Shown here piece by piece: positions 1 to 27,882 of a stretch of 64,000 bases of DNA. The stretch comes from Lycocorax pyrrhopterus obiensis. Its lineage: Eukaryota > Chordata > Aves > Passeriformes > Paradisaeidae. The stretch lies in assembly GCA_014706295.1 (NCBI GenBank), contig JACSVZ010000013.1, positions 2,135,231-2,199,230 on the forward strand. Direction: 5' to 3'. Each line of letters starts with the position of its first letter. Position 1 is the stretch's first letter. The notes below the pieces were generated by a model. The model was not told the DNA's origin and ran no database searches. It saw nothing but the letters and a program-made list of their open reading frames with translations. A program made the translations under genes and the position numbers.

Positions 1-585
1 TCCAGGCGTTTTTCCCTCTACTGGATGTTTTCCCACATCGTTAGGCTGAAATTCCTTCAGTGTAGGACAGTGACTTCCAAGTGATGGAGCTGGACAGAAT
101 TGTTTGGATGGCATTTAAACAGTGAAAAATAAAATATTAACATTATACCGGTGTAAAACTGTAAATTGATTAATTTGGGGTCTTTTTGTGGCTCAGTAAA
201 TCCCTTGGTCAACACATCCAGCCTCATTTCTTAGTGACAGGAACCCGGAATTACAGAACAATTGGAGTAATTAGAGGCCTCATTGACATGGAAATGCTTG
301 CATTCAATAATTCAGAATGTTTTTAAAAGGTTTGCAGGAGACCAGCAGTGACATTCAAATAAAAACATGTATAAACCAACACCTACATTTAATATTCATG
401 TGAACTTCCATGCACTTAATTTTACAGATGGAAAATACATTGTCCAATACACTGATATAAATCCTCCCAGCTGAGCTGGATCCATCCCCGTTTCAATGGG
501 AAAAAACTCTGGGGAACCTTGCAAACATGGATTTTCAGTGAGTGGGGACGTGGATAATTGGAATTGTTTTACCTTTTTTACACAG
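1..585. other. intronic sequence of ITGB3BP, nothing else seen
   Basis: This AT-rich stretch precedes the first recognisable ITGB3BP exon and, given the + orientation of that gene, is most likely intron. I found no open frame with similarity to the upstream part of the protein here, and no repeat that I recognise. The 5' exons of the gene should lie off the left edge. Confidence 0.5.
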
Positions 586-2607
586 GTTCCGGAAACTGCA
601 GTCCCAAGTGAGAAGTTCCTTGCCCAGAATCCTGAAAATAAGAGCAAATCTGACAAACCTTAAGGTCTGTTTTACACTGATTTGTTTTTTAAACTACTTC
701 TAATATCGGGTTTGAAAGCAAAATTAAGATTTTATATGCAACATTTGAGTTTTAAGGGGCAGGGAAGCATATAAAAGACTTGAAACCAGGCAAGTTTGAC
801 TTGGAAATCCAGAAAATGCAGAAAACCTCAAAACTTTTTTTAAGCTAGAAGAGTTGCTTTTCCAAGTCATCTGTTTTTAATTTGTACACAAATAAAACTG
901 TATGAAGTAGTTCTCAATTATTATTTATAACTCGAAATATGAATTAACTGCATAGATTTTTATGTCTTTGAAGATTAAACATCCCTTTGTGTTGAAGTGA
1001 TTGTACCATTTAATTTACCACTAATATATCATTATTTAATAGTCCAATACATGTTAAAATGCAAATCACTGCTCTGTTTTATTCCCATTTTGTTTCCTGA
1101 CTAAATTGTGCATCAATAGCTGAGAAATAATTCAGTGTACTCAGAGGGCTGTGTTGATTTATTTTATGTGGACAAGTTTTTATTTACAAAAAAAAAAAAG
1201 CTGATACTAATTGAAAATGTTTTAATTGAAATGTTTATTTAGAAAAGGCAGCATTTAGAACTTATGAACAATTTCCAAATTGTTTTTGGTATGTTGTAAA
1301 CATGGAGTAGATATCGGGAATGGGATTTAACACTGATTTTAATTGTTATTTTCCAGGCTTTGGAGGGCAGTAGAGAGCTGGAAAATATCATCGGAGTCTC
1401 ACACTCGTCCTGTGTCCTGAGTGCTGAACTGCAGAAAACCCAAGCGCTGGGTGAGGAGGGGGTTCAGTCCGTTTATCCCTTTAGAGCATTTCCCAGGGAT
1501 CACTCCGGCTGTTCCCTCTGGTACTCCCCAGGACTCGTGTTTGGCTCAGGAAAAATGCACCTCAAGTGTCCCTGTGCATCCAACCAGGGACATAAAAGCC
1601 AGGCACGCTGGGGAGGGAAAACCTGGAAAAGCAACACCTTTTCTTATGGAAATGGTCGGTAAATAGTTAGATACTTAGTGGGTAGTTAGGTGGGGATTAG
1701 GCTAAACGTTTGCACTTGGATTGCTTGGCCTTTCTTCTCCCCTTCCGAGGAAGTTGGTTTGTTTGTTTGCCTGTCAGCAGGATTAGGCTGAATATAAATT
1801 TCCAGGCTTTAAAAATCGCTATTCATGTGTCTTGAAATGATGGACATTCCAGATGCTTATTGTGTTGGGATAAGGGCACTTCGCAGCTGGCACATCTGGA
1901 ATACTTTTCCAAAGGATCCCAGAAAACAAACATGAAGTGCCTGGACTGCTGCTTTTTGTAGTTGGAAACAGGTGGACGCTAAAGCCCCAGGTACTAGAGA
2001 GTTTATCTTCCCAAGCAGTGGAATTCATACATCACATGCTGTTGTTTAAATTACCGGTTCTTCCCTGACTTGTATTCCAAAGCCCATTCCATTTTCCTTT
2101 TGTGCATGCACTGCACTGTTCCCACTGTAATGCCAGATCCTTTCTTAGACAGGATGAGGTTACCTGGGAATAGTCTGGGTTTCCATCTGGGTGGGACAGA
2201 CAGCCAGCCCAAAGGACAGCTCAGACCTCTTGCTCACACTCCTGTGTCCACTCTTTTCCCTCAGCTCCTTGGGAAAGAATCATCTTTCCCCCATTTCTGA
2301 ATTAGGAACCATGTCAGCACTACAAGAAAAAAAAATGGCAACAACATGTGGGATGAGGCTTGGAAGCAAAAGTTGTCAGAATTATCTGAATTTTGAAATT
2401 TTTTTTTCATTTTTTTGAGCACAGTTACATAAGCAAGAGAGTTTTTTTCCTTGAAATACTTTGAAAGTGAAGGAGGCAGCAGAGGTATTATTTTCTTTGA
2501 AAGCTCTGGGGCAACATTTGTTGATTTTGGATTTATTTCTTTGCTAGTGAGTCAAGCAGAAAAACTGCAGCTGTTGAAAGCAAACCATGGAAAAGTCCCT
2601 GCCCGAG
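586..2607 (+). CDS. ITGB3BP: ITGB3BP / CENP-R, three internal exons (partial gene)
   Basis: ITGB3BP (CENP-R, NRIF3) belongs to the CENP-O/P/Q/U/R group of the constitutive centromere-associated network and is also described as a nuclear-receptor and integrin beta-3 binding protein. Three exons fit its C-terminal half: 586-664, 1357-1450 and 2548-2607. Exon one follows a pyrimidine tract ending CACAG and reads FRKLQSQV...NLTNLK, the coiled-coil segment. Exon two starts ALEGSRELEN, almost identical to the human segment, and ends at GG|GTGAGG. Exon three reads SQAEKLQLLKANHGK and ends at GAG|GTAAGA. Junction phases agree (0, then 1, then 1 out), giving about 77 codons; the human protein is about 177 aa. 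The N-terminal exons lie outside the window and I could not find the last short exon (human ends in a FLKAILN-like tail). It is tail-to-tail with ALG6, as in mammals. Identification is from memory of the family. Confidence 0.87.
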
Positions 2608-5600
2608 GTAAGAAACTCTCCATAACTCCTGTGTAACAGATGTTTTGATTCCTTTTGCTTGATTTCTTTTTAGTTCTTTTCACTTGAAATAAGTTGGGTA
2701 ACCTTTAGGATATGAAAATGATGATAATCAAATGTGTTTCTTCAAAATACTGTGCAAATGTAAATTGAATATTTGCTGCTATTTTCGTTGTATTGGGTGT
2801 TTCCCCATGAAACTGTGCAAGGAGAAGGAACCATTCATGGCCTTGCACTTGTGGCGTGGTCCAGAAGACTTTCCATACTTTTTATGTATCCCAATGATCC
2901 TTGTTCTTCCTCATCCTCCTCCCTCCCTCTGTGTTTTCAGTATCACAACCTTGCAGCAAAACCTTTTTCACTTTGTGTATTTTGTGGGGTATTTCACCCA
3001 CTCCAGGGGGCTGTGAAATCCCAGCTCTGAGGTTTCTTCATAAGCAGTGCTGTGAAAATATTTGAAGCTGGTGGCATTTCATCCACAGCTGCTTCAGTGC
3101 CTTGGCAAGAAGGAAGGGGACACACAGAGGATTGTTTAATTCCCTCACACACAGTAAAATCAACAACCCTTCCCCAGGGATAGTCTGATATTTCTGTTAT
3201 CTTCACACTTTCTATCTTGGAGCAGAGCAAACCCAGAATCAGGAGCAGTGGTGGCATCTCTGCTGTGGGGAATTCTCTTAAAGGACAGAAAATTGATCAA
3301 GCTTAGATTTGCTGGGCTGCAGCAGATTAGCTGAAAATGAAAAGGAGTGACAGCACTTTGGAAGGAATTGGGCTGATTTGTGCAGTGTGCAGTTTGTGAT
3401 TTACAGCTCCCTGTGTCCTCCTGCTGCAGCAATCCCAGCTCCTGCCTGGCAGGGGTGGGAACACTGGGCTGGCACAGACTGGAGCAGTCCCTGCTTCCTT
3501 TGTGCTCCGCTCTGTGCTGCTCACCAATACACGTTTAGAGTTCCTTCTTTGCTCTGGGAACCAGCCCCTAACACCCAACACACAGCCAGGCTGCTTAGAT
3601 GAGAAATATTTTGTGAAGGTAGGGTGGAAAAAAATTCTGAGTTTAAGCTGACTGATTTTGATGAAGTTCCGGTGTCAGTTTTGCTTTCACAAAGAATAAA
3701 TTCAATTTTGCAGTCTTGAAAACGCAGTAGCAGGAGAGGCAGAGAAGTTTGTGATCAAAAAGAAGCATCTGGAGATGTTTTACTTTGCCTTTTAGTTTCA
3801 GATGTGGGTTTTTCATAATTATTTTTAATTAGTTATGGCTGGGCTTAAAACTTATGACTGTTCTGTGGCTTGGTCCAGATGGAATGTCACATTATCATCA
3901 CATGGTGAGGCATGAAATTTATTTACTTTGTATAAACAACCTCCTCTTAAAACAACTTCATACAAAACATTCCTGGCTCAATGGGCAGCGTTGTGCAGAG
4001 CTCAGTTTATCATTTTGGGTGACCAGCATGGAAAAAAGGGCATCATTGTTTGGCCATGACTTGAATTTACAGTAAACAAAATGTTTTTGAATAGAAAGTA
4101 AGCAAATTGTAAAACAACTGCCAAGAGATGAATCGAGCCGGTGTCTGGGAGCCCAAAATGTGCTTTCTGTGTGCTGGGAATGGATGTGTAGGTTGGGGGG
4201 TGCATATTTGAAAGGAAAATTTCGTAGGTTTGGACATTCCAGGAGTGAAGGTTCTAAAAGGGGAAGCTGCTCCAGCTGGTTGCTACAAAGGACAGGGACA
4301 CTTTGCTTCCCCAAAACCCTGACACAAACCATGGCCCTGGCTCCTGTTGGCCGTGAGGGTGTTCCAGAGATCAAATACTTGCAGTGTTGAGGAAAACTCT
4401 TTCCAGGCTGTGATGAAATAAAAACCACTTTTCTGTGGGGCTGTTCATCCTGCTGAGCCCATGGGCAAATCTGATCCTCGCTGAGTTCTGAACATTCCCA
4501 GCTTTCATAGTGGGGTTAATACAAGTGACAGGTTTGTGTTCTTGGGACAGCAGTGGTGGCTTTCCAAGAGACTGGGTCAGGGTGAACTGGATGGATTTTA
4601 TTCCGTGCCACTTGAAATCACTGGTGAAAGCAGAGCTGGAGAGATAAGGGGCCAAAACTCCTGAGTTTCCACTTGCCAGTCCAGTTTTGAAGGCTGCATT
4701 TATGGTAGAACATAAATTCCATTTCACAGCCACTGCAAGGTATAAACACCTCCATAATAATCAGAGCTCCTCCTCAAACCAGGTAAAGAGGTAAAAATAC
4801 GGAATTCCACCATTTATCCCATTTTGTGTCAGTTTGAGTTTGGAATTTGGGTGTCCTAAGACTAAACCACTTGGCTCTGGCGATTGCTGGGGGTTTATTT
4901 TCACATCTTTCTCAAATAAAGTGAAACAAATTTGTTGACCTGTAGATGTACTTGGGTGTCTGTCCCACCTTTCCTTCCTCCTCCTTGGAGATCTTCTGAG
5001 GAAAAGGGGAATACAGCAGTGGATTTTTCCAGCTGTAAAACCCTAACCTAAAAACCACGTTTATTTTCCTCAGCCCAACTTTGTATGTAATTGCAGGGAA
5101 GAAATGTCATTATCCCTTTGCTGGGGAAAATTGGGAACTGGCTGAGCAGAAATTGTAATGCTGGAGGGGTCTGGCCTTGTTCATCTGCCCTTCCCTGAGG
5201 AAGAATATCCCTGTTTGTGCTCCTGAGCCTTCCCTACCATCACACCTGGGGCAGGGCTGGTCTCAGTTCCTCACTGAGTGGGGATTGCCCCACAGGAGTG
5301 TGCTTGGCCCCCGTTTGTTTGTGTGCTGGGGATGAAAAGCTGTTGTTGCTCAGGCTGAATCTGAATTGATGGCTCCTCATTCTGTGCACATGGGTTGGTT
5401 TTAGTTTGGGAACATGGGAGTCCCTCCCAGTGGAGGAGAGGGAACAGATCCCAGTCAGCCCAGTACCCCCAGCCTGCTTTTCCCAGCCCAAGTGAGGAAT
5501 CCTGCCCACTGACAGCTCCAGGAGCTGGGTGAGCTTTCCACTGCTCCTTCCCAGCGGGATTTGGGGCTGTTGGCTTGTACCCACACCTGTATTTTACAAC

Positions 5601-7271
5601 AGCCCGAGTCTGGAGGAGTCTCAGGGTCTGGGTCCAGCAGCATGAGGAGTTTTGGGGATGGAAGGAAGGAAAGGGGCAGCTCCAAGGCTCCGCAGTGATT
5701 GAACAGCCTGTGCTATGTAGATGAAATATTAAGCCATTAACTGCAGTGGCAGATACAGAAATGCACATGAGACATATGACTGGAGGCCCCAGACAAGTAC
5801 ACAGAGAACTGCCAACCTGCATTGTAGATTTAGGTGTCAGCCCCATTTATTCAGGAATTTCACCCTTGTTTTTACACTCTTATTTTCCTACGTACCTTTT
5901 TAGAGATGCAACAGCTATTAATTTTTAATTCTGGTGGATCTAGTTTAGAGTATTAAGCTTAATGAAAAATTCAAAAGAATTGTAGTTCTTCCAACATGTA
6001 GCAACTCCTACGTGAGAATAAATACTGCTTTCTCCCATGAATATAATTATTTTAAAGAAAAAAGAAAAGAAACATTAGTTTGGACTCACTTAGTAGCAAT
6101 TATATGTTTAAGAGGTGTAAATAACTTGCTATCCAGACATTACAAATATCCAGGTGCTCTGTATGTGCTGATGACAACAAAATTGAAAAGAAAGACTGTA
6201 ATAATTCTGACTGGTTTTCTCTGCAGAAGATATTGATTATTTGTGTGTGGTGAGAGATTTGGAAAATTCAATTAAAGGAGTTGTGCAAAGGTTTCATAAA
6301 TTTCCCCGGTACAGCGTGTACACAGACATTGCTGCGTATTAAATCAATGCAGCACTTCACAATATATTTTCTTTGAAACATAAAAATAAATAACATTTAA
6401 ACAGTTCTGCTTACTACAGAAACAAATTTTATTTTCTGTGAAGCATTTAGTCATGTGCTATCACTGACTCATACACATTTGCCAGCTGTAACAAATTTTA
6501 TAGACGTTTTCTCCAGAGACATAGCTCATATACTATGAATTTTTAAATGAGCAAATGGTGAAGAAGGGATGTCAGCAATATAAAAATTGATCAGTTAAAA
6601 GATAAAAGCATAAGTAAAGAGATTTGTATGGTAGTCTTAATAGGTTTTATTAAATAAAAATACTATAAAAAGACAGTAATGAATAGACTGAAGGTTTTAA
6701 CTGTGGTTGAGGTGGAGAAAAATTATTCTGGCACATTTAGTAGAAGATTGGTTTTATATCACCCGACAGGTGAACATTTTTTTTCTCTCAGCTTTTTAGA
6801 TCTGGAAATGTTTTAGAGCAGTCAAAGTTGGGAGGGGATGGTGGGGGAACTTGGAGGGGAAAGGAAACTTGGGAACATTCAGCTCTTTTAGTGCCTGTGT
6901 GGGCCAGGGCTGGGAGAGGCCGTGTCCAAGGGCAGGGATGGCTCTGCCAACCTCGGGAGCAGCTTTGGGGGGACTCCAGCCACTGCTGACCCTGGGAGCC
7001 CTAAAACTGGAGCTGAGGAGAGGAACAGGCTGGGCCTGCACCAGCCACCCCTTCTGCCACAGCCCAGGCACCTTCTGGTCCTCTCCCCTGATCCCTTTTC
7101 CAGCTGCTCCACTCGCAGCCATCCTCATCCAGGAGTTCCCTGAATGTTCTCCTTGGTTTGATGGAGCTGAACTTACTCAGGAGCTCTGCATGTAAAAACA
7201 CTGAGAGAGAGAAGAGTTGTCAGGGCTTTTGTGTCTGTTTTGTTGGGGCTTTTATGAACAGCTCACTCAGA
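2608..7271. other. ITGB3BP 3' side / intergenic, no gene recognised
   Basis: About 4.7 kb with only short open frames and no recognised product. The terminal ITGB3BP exon and 3' UTR should fall somewhere between 2.6 and 12 kb. Potential acceptor sites followed by open sequence occur (for example near 5090, 6227 and 7101), but none encodes the expected conserved C-terminal tail. The 5.7-6.8 kb part is strongly AT-rich and free of repeats I can name; it could hold noncoding conserved sequence. Confidence 0.45.
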
Positions 7272-7504
7272 GCTCAGGCAGGGTTAGATGGGATATTGGG
7301 AAGGAATTGTTCCCTGTGAGGGTGGGCAGGCCCTGGCACAGGGTGCCCAGAGCAGCTGTGGCTGCCCCTGGATCCCTGGCAGTGCCCAAGGCCAGGCTGG
7401 ACATTGGGGCTTGGAGCAGCCTGGGATAGTGGAAGGTGTCCCATGACAGGGCACTGGATGGGCTTTAAGGTCCCTTCCCACCCAAACCATTCCATGATTC
7501 TTTG
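7272..7504 (+). mobile_element. CR1 LINE 3' tail
   Basis: A 5'-truncated CR1 non-LTR retrotransposon in + orientation. It shows the avian CR1 3' signatures in order: GATATTGGGAAGGAATT, GTGAGGGTGGGCAGGC, CCAGAGCAGCTGTGGCTG, TGGAAGGTGTCCC, and a terminal ACCATTCCATGATTC. There is no coding capacity left. It lies between ITGB3BP and ALG6. Confidence 0.93.
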
Positions 7505-8404
7505 TTTGGAAAACAAAGCTGAGTCTGTGATATTTTTGTGAATCTGGGCAGCTTCTATTTTTTAGGAGAGCTCAGAGTGCAGGGCAGAGCTCAGCATAGT
7601 GGTCTTGGCATGTTTGGGTTCTTTACTCACCATACAGTCCAAATGCTGCAATTCATGCTTAAAGGGAAATCAGGACCATAAAGGAATTGCATTTAGCACA
7701 AGTAAACCAGCTTGTAATTAAATCTTTTTTCTGTTATTTGCCATACAAGACTGGACAGTTTCCTGTTGTGAGCAATTGTGGTTTTTGTTGATAATTTGTG
7801 TAAACTAATGATGTTTATTAGAAATAAAGCTAAAAAGTGGTACCTGAGGCCAAGCTGGATTGGATTCCTTTTTCTGGAGTAACCTTGTGAGTCCAGGCTT
7901 AGGACAGAACCTGGGGCTGGTCTGGGTCAGCTGCAGGTAACGTTGTCCAGTCGAGGGGCAGGTGTTGGTGTGGAGTCACATCCTGGCCGTGTGGGATCCC
8001 CATGGAATCACAGTGTGCCAAGGGAGGAGAAGTGAGGAGGCCCTGCCCCAGCAGCCCCATGGCCGTGGGGTTTGGTGCCCTCCCCAGCTGGGTTTCTCTG
8101 CAGCTGAGAGGCTGAAGCTGCTGGAAATCCCCCTTTGTGTGTTCATTATAACTCTGAATTCTCCCTTCACCCTCCTGTGGTGGGGGAACCAAACACCCCA
8201 GAGCCACCAGCCCTCGGGGTGCTGGGACAGAGCTGTTCATCTGCTGCAGGGACCATTTGGCAGCGTTGGCACTCGCATGCACCTGCTTCCAGACCCTTTC
8301 CCACGTGTTCTCATTCCCTGAGTTCCTTTCTGCCCTTGCACACTTTTCCTTTGCTTGTCCCAGCCACCTGCTCACCCTCACCCGGCCCTGCCTGGCTGGG
8401 GCTC

Positions 8405-8451
8405 AGGTGTGGGTGACTCTGGGATGGGTGTGGGTGACTCCAGGGGTGGGT
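8405..8451. repeat. two-copy short tandem repeat, GTGTGGGTGACTC core
   Basis: The segment GTGTGGGTGACTC occurs twice about 22 bases apart, followed by a partial third GGGTG. It is a minor local duplication in the ITGB3BP-ALG6 interval with no evident function. Confidence 0.6.
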
Positions 8452-9082
8452 GTTCCTCTGGTGCATTCCCTGGTTGGGTTCTGCTGACATGGCCCTTGGG
8501 GATTCTTATTTATTCTTTTATTGCTGGTAGCAAAAAGCAGCACCAGCCTCTCATGCTCAGTGCACGTTCTGTTCTGCTTTGCCGTCCCTGCTAATGATGT
8601 GACACACGTGCAGCCACCCACCAGGACAAGCTCTGAAATCCCTGCTGAGACACCATGTTTGAAGGAAAAGGGGTGCTGGGTTCTTTAACCAGCACAGCAA
8701 CTTACTTAACTCGTGTTTGAGGCAGCATTTGCACAAATGCTGTCAGCACACCACTGTTGTTTATCTCTGTGTTGTTTCCTTGTTCACAGGGCACATCCAG
8801 AGTGCCGGGAGTGCTGCATTCCTGAACTCACTCCTGGACAGAAGGAAGGAGCCCCTGGGCCTGCTCCCGGCCTTGCCCAGCACCGAGGCACTGCCAGAGT
8901 GACCAGGACCAAGGTCTTTCTTGTAAACCATGTGCAGAGAGCTCTGGGATGTCCTGCAGGCTGTGAGGGCCTAAGGGCAATCAGTTATTTCTCTGCACGA
9001 GGCGTTTGTTCCCGGTTTGTTGAGCACCGTGACAAAGTGGCTCTGTAGAAACTCTGCTCCCTCACTAAAACATCCTGTGGTG

Positions 9083-9178
9083 TTTCTCCTCATCGTGTTG
9101 CTGCTTTGGCTACTTGTCCTTGTTGCAGCATTTCTCCTCACCAGTTTGTTCCTCCTTTGGTTACTTGTCCTTGTTCCT
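9083..9178. repeat. 48-bp tandem duplication, diverged
   Basis: Two imperfect 48-base copies lie head to tail (9083-9130 and 9131-9178). Both begin TTTCTCCTCA and share the core TACTTGTCCTTGTT. The differences between them suggest an old local duplication. No function is apparent. Confidence 0.65.
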
Positions 9179-12066
9179 TAAAACATCCCAAAATGTTCCT
9201 GCAGCCCAGGGCAGAGGGGCTGCTGCCCTCCTTGCCTTAGGCTCTGTGTGTGTGTGTTTTACTGGACATCAGATCCATAACCCCAAACAGATCCCATGAA
9301 CGATGATGCTGCTGTCTAATTGCTATTTATTTTAGTCATTCCTCATCTCCCCACAGGCATTATGTGAAAAATGCATTCCACATCAACCCAAACTTCTCCA
9401 TCTGCTGGACTGGACTTAAAAGGAGCGAAGAACTGAGTGTAAACCAATCTCCCCAGCAAATCCCAGCTGGGGAGCGCTCGCTGCGCCGGGCAGGTGCACG
9501 TCCAGATAACATTTCTGGCATCTATTTCAACTTAACAATGTGCACAACCAGATAATCTCAATGTAAATAATCCACCCTGGGTGGCTGTGCAGCCCTGTGT
9601 CAGTGGGATTGGTGCTGTGTGGAAATAAACTGTGGGTTCTGGAGGGCCTTCTCCAGCACTGCCAGGGCTCTAAGGCCGGAGGGAGCTCTGCAGTGCAAGG
9701 AATTAATTATTCCAACCCTGGGTGTGTTTTAGTTGTCTGCAAACACTTTCCGTGGTGATGCTGCCACGGCTGGGGACAGATTTGTCATCCACACGAGGGT
9801 TCCTCCAAAGTCAGCCCCAGCCCCACGATGAAAAGGCTCAGCTTCCAACCCAGCTTCCAACACACAGGGCTCTGGTAACTTTGGCTTTTAGGTCAACATT
9901 TGAGTTTAGTTTTGGCATTTAATGCTGTAGGAGCAGAGCTGTTTCATATAAACCACCTGTTTTTCCTTCTCCTCAAACTCACCCCTCCAGCTGAGTGAAT
10001 CCCCTGCATCTCAAATCCTTGCAAACAGGCTGAAAAAGTGCAGTAAAATGATTTGTACTTTTTTATCAAAGTCCAGCATAAACACAAACACTTGAATGTC
10101 CTTTCTACCACTGCAAAGTCCCATCCTCAAATAAACTGATTTTTACAACTAGAACTCTGAGCACCAGCATGATAAATGTGTTCAGGGTGTGGCTGAACAC
10201 GCACACACTCAGGCTTTGGGAGTTTTTAATTAATGAAAATGGGTTTAATTAATAAAAATGGGTGCAGTCAGACTGGGAAGAAGGTTAGGAGCTGTTTGAG
10301 GGAATTGTGTCAGTTGTTCTCATTTCCCCCCTGGTCTCTCAGGCTTTCAGCTGGGGGTTGTTGTGGGTGTGAGGTGCCCCAGCCCTGGCTTTGTAGGCTG
10401 AGGGTACCTGAACCAGCCAGAGTTTCTCTAACCTGGCTGTAACCTCTGGAGCTGGAAATTAAATAATTATTGATCTGAACTGGATAATTATCAGTCTGGA
10501 ACTGACTATGCTGGTCTAAATCGAGCTGTTCTGGGCAGTCCTGGAAGAACAACATCAAACTTGTACAGGAACCAACAGCAGAACTCACCCCAGGGCAGTT
10601 ATTAAATGGGCATTTTTAGGGAGTGGGAGTTGTACAGAGCTCCTGCTGCTCATGCCCCTCATCCACACCCCAGCTCTGGAGCACTCACTGTGGCTCTGAC
10701 CTCCTGCTGTAGCAGGCTTTGGCCTCTGAAGCAGCTGGGGCTGTTAAGAACCATTTCCAGTTCCACACAAGGTGGATCGGGTGACTCTCACTTTATCACC
10801 CCCTGAGGCCACCTCAAGGACAAAGGAAAGGGATACACTCAAAACTAATGTTTGGGTACGGGGAAGGATGGGCCTGGGCTCTGCTGGACACGGCTGGGCT
10901 AACGAGACCCTGGGCTCCCTCTGCTTCCATCCACCTTCATTTTCCTGTCCCACGGCCCTTCCTCAGGCTGACATGGCTCAGACAGCCGTTCCTTGGGGGA
11001 AACACGGTGGGTTTGGGATTTCACAGCCTCTGAAGACACAGATTCCTATTTTGTGTCCTGATACCCACTGGTGCCACTCAGCCTACACTTCCAGAAAGGC
11101 CATGCTGTGGGCAAAGCTCTTGCATGCCACAGTTAAGTGTCACCCACAGAAAATCCTAAATACTTGTGAAAAGATGGAAGTTCTGTTGCTTTATAGCAAA
11201 CTGTTACAGTGCAGGGAAATTGAACTGTGCTCACCCCCAATATCCTTCTGGTTCCTACTCCAGAGCCCCTTTTCCATTCTCTCTGAGCTGCCAGGGGGGC
11301 AGTGTTGGCTGGGGGGACATTTTCCACAACAAATAAGCCTGGAAAAACTGCACAAATCCACTGAGCTTGTGGGACTCCATTGCCAGGGCTCAGAAGTGGC
11401 CCAGCTGGAAGTTCCCAGAACAGCTGATTCACACACTGAGGCTGAGGGCAGTGACAGCCTGGAATGTGACAGGGGAAGCCTTTAAACAAGGAGGGGGAGC
11501 TTTTTTATATTTATATATAGATACAGAAAAAAAAGGATAGACTGACTCCTAATTAAACTATATGACCCTAAATTGCTTTATGATTTATTTTCTTCCTCCA
11601 TGCTTTGTTATGTTTATAATTACTCAATCAATTTGTATTCTCTGAATTATTGGCTTTGGAGGCTGAGCTGTGTCCAGGGAGAAATTGCAGAGTTGAGTTC
11701 AGTTTACATCTGCAAATTGCTGTGCAATTTAATAAGGGGTTTGGGTATTTTCTTTTCAAACTGCACTGCAGCACCTCAGCTTTTATTGCAGTAGAATCAG
11801 AAGTTTTGGCTTTTCAGTCCTGTTAAGAGAGCTGCAGCAGCTTTAGAGCCACAGCAGAGCTGCTGCCCCCCCAGCAAAGGGGGACAGTGAGTGATGCCAC
11901 AAACCAGGTTTGTGTCATAAAGCAGTTCAGCACCACAACTTCAGTGCTGCCAGGCACGAGTTTCTACTTTCCCTGCACTTCCTTATGCTTTTTATGCTGG
12001 GAAAGGAGAAAACTTAATGCTACTTCTGCTACTACAGTATTTTAGCATTAATTCAAAATTTGGTCC

Positions 12067-12072
12067 TTTATT
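12067..12072 (-). terminator. ALG6 polyadenylation signal (AATAAA)
   Basis: On the - strand AATAAA lies about 250 bases past the ALG6 stop codon, giving a short 3' UTR of roughly 270 bases with cleavage expected near 12045. A second AATAAA at about 11780-11785 on the same strand could serve a longer form. The assignment rests on motif and position only. Confidence 0.6.
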
Positions 12073-12319
12073 AGGCATTTTAGGTTTACAAATGGTAACA
12101 AAAGTATGACACTTCCAAAGAAAACAAACCAAATCCCATTCCCAATGCTCTTCAAAATATTTCTCCTTTAGAACAGTCTTTGATTGTTTTGTGTTTAAAT
12201 AAGCAAAAGGTGTTTCCTGGCTTTCCTGGGGTTCCAGCAGTTGTGTCCATCACACACAGGCTCCTCTGCAGTGCTGGCAGCTCTCACTGAGCACACTCAG
12301 TCCTGGAGCTTCAGCTTCA

Positions 12320-27882
<15,563 letters not shown>

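Larger units (their letters stand above)
7505..12044. other. interval between ITGB3BP and the ALG6 3' end
   Basis: About 4.5 kb with moderate GC, several open frames of 60-240 codons and no recognisable protein. The longest, 10772-11485 on the + strand, begins with GTG and has no family resemblance that I can see. The short tandem duplications listed separately are the only clear structure. The missing ITGB3BP terminal exon could be here. Confidence 0.4.

Noticed and set aside
10772..11485. 237-codon + frame between ITGB3BP and ALG6
   Set aside because: It begins with GTG, has no recognisable domain, and a nearby overlapping frame is also open. I kept it as intergenic.
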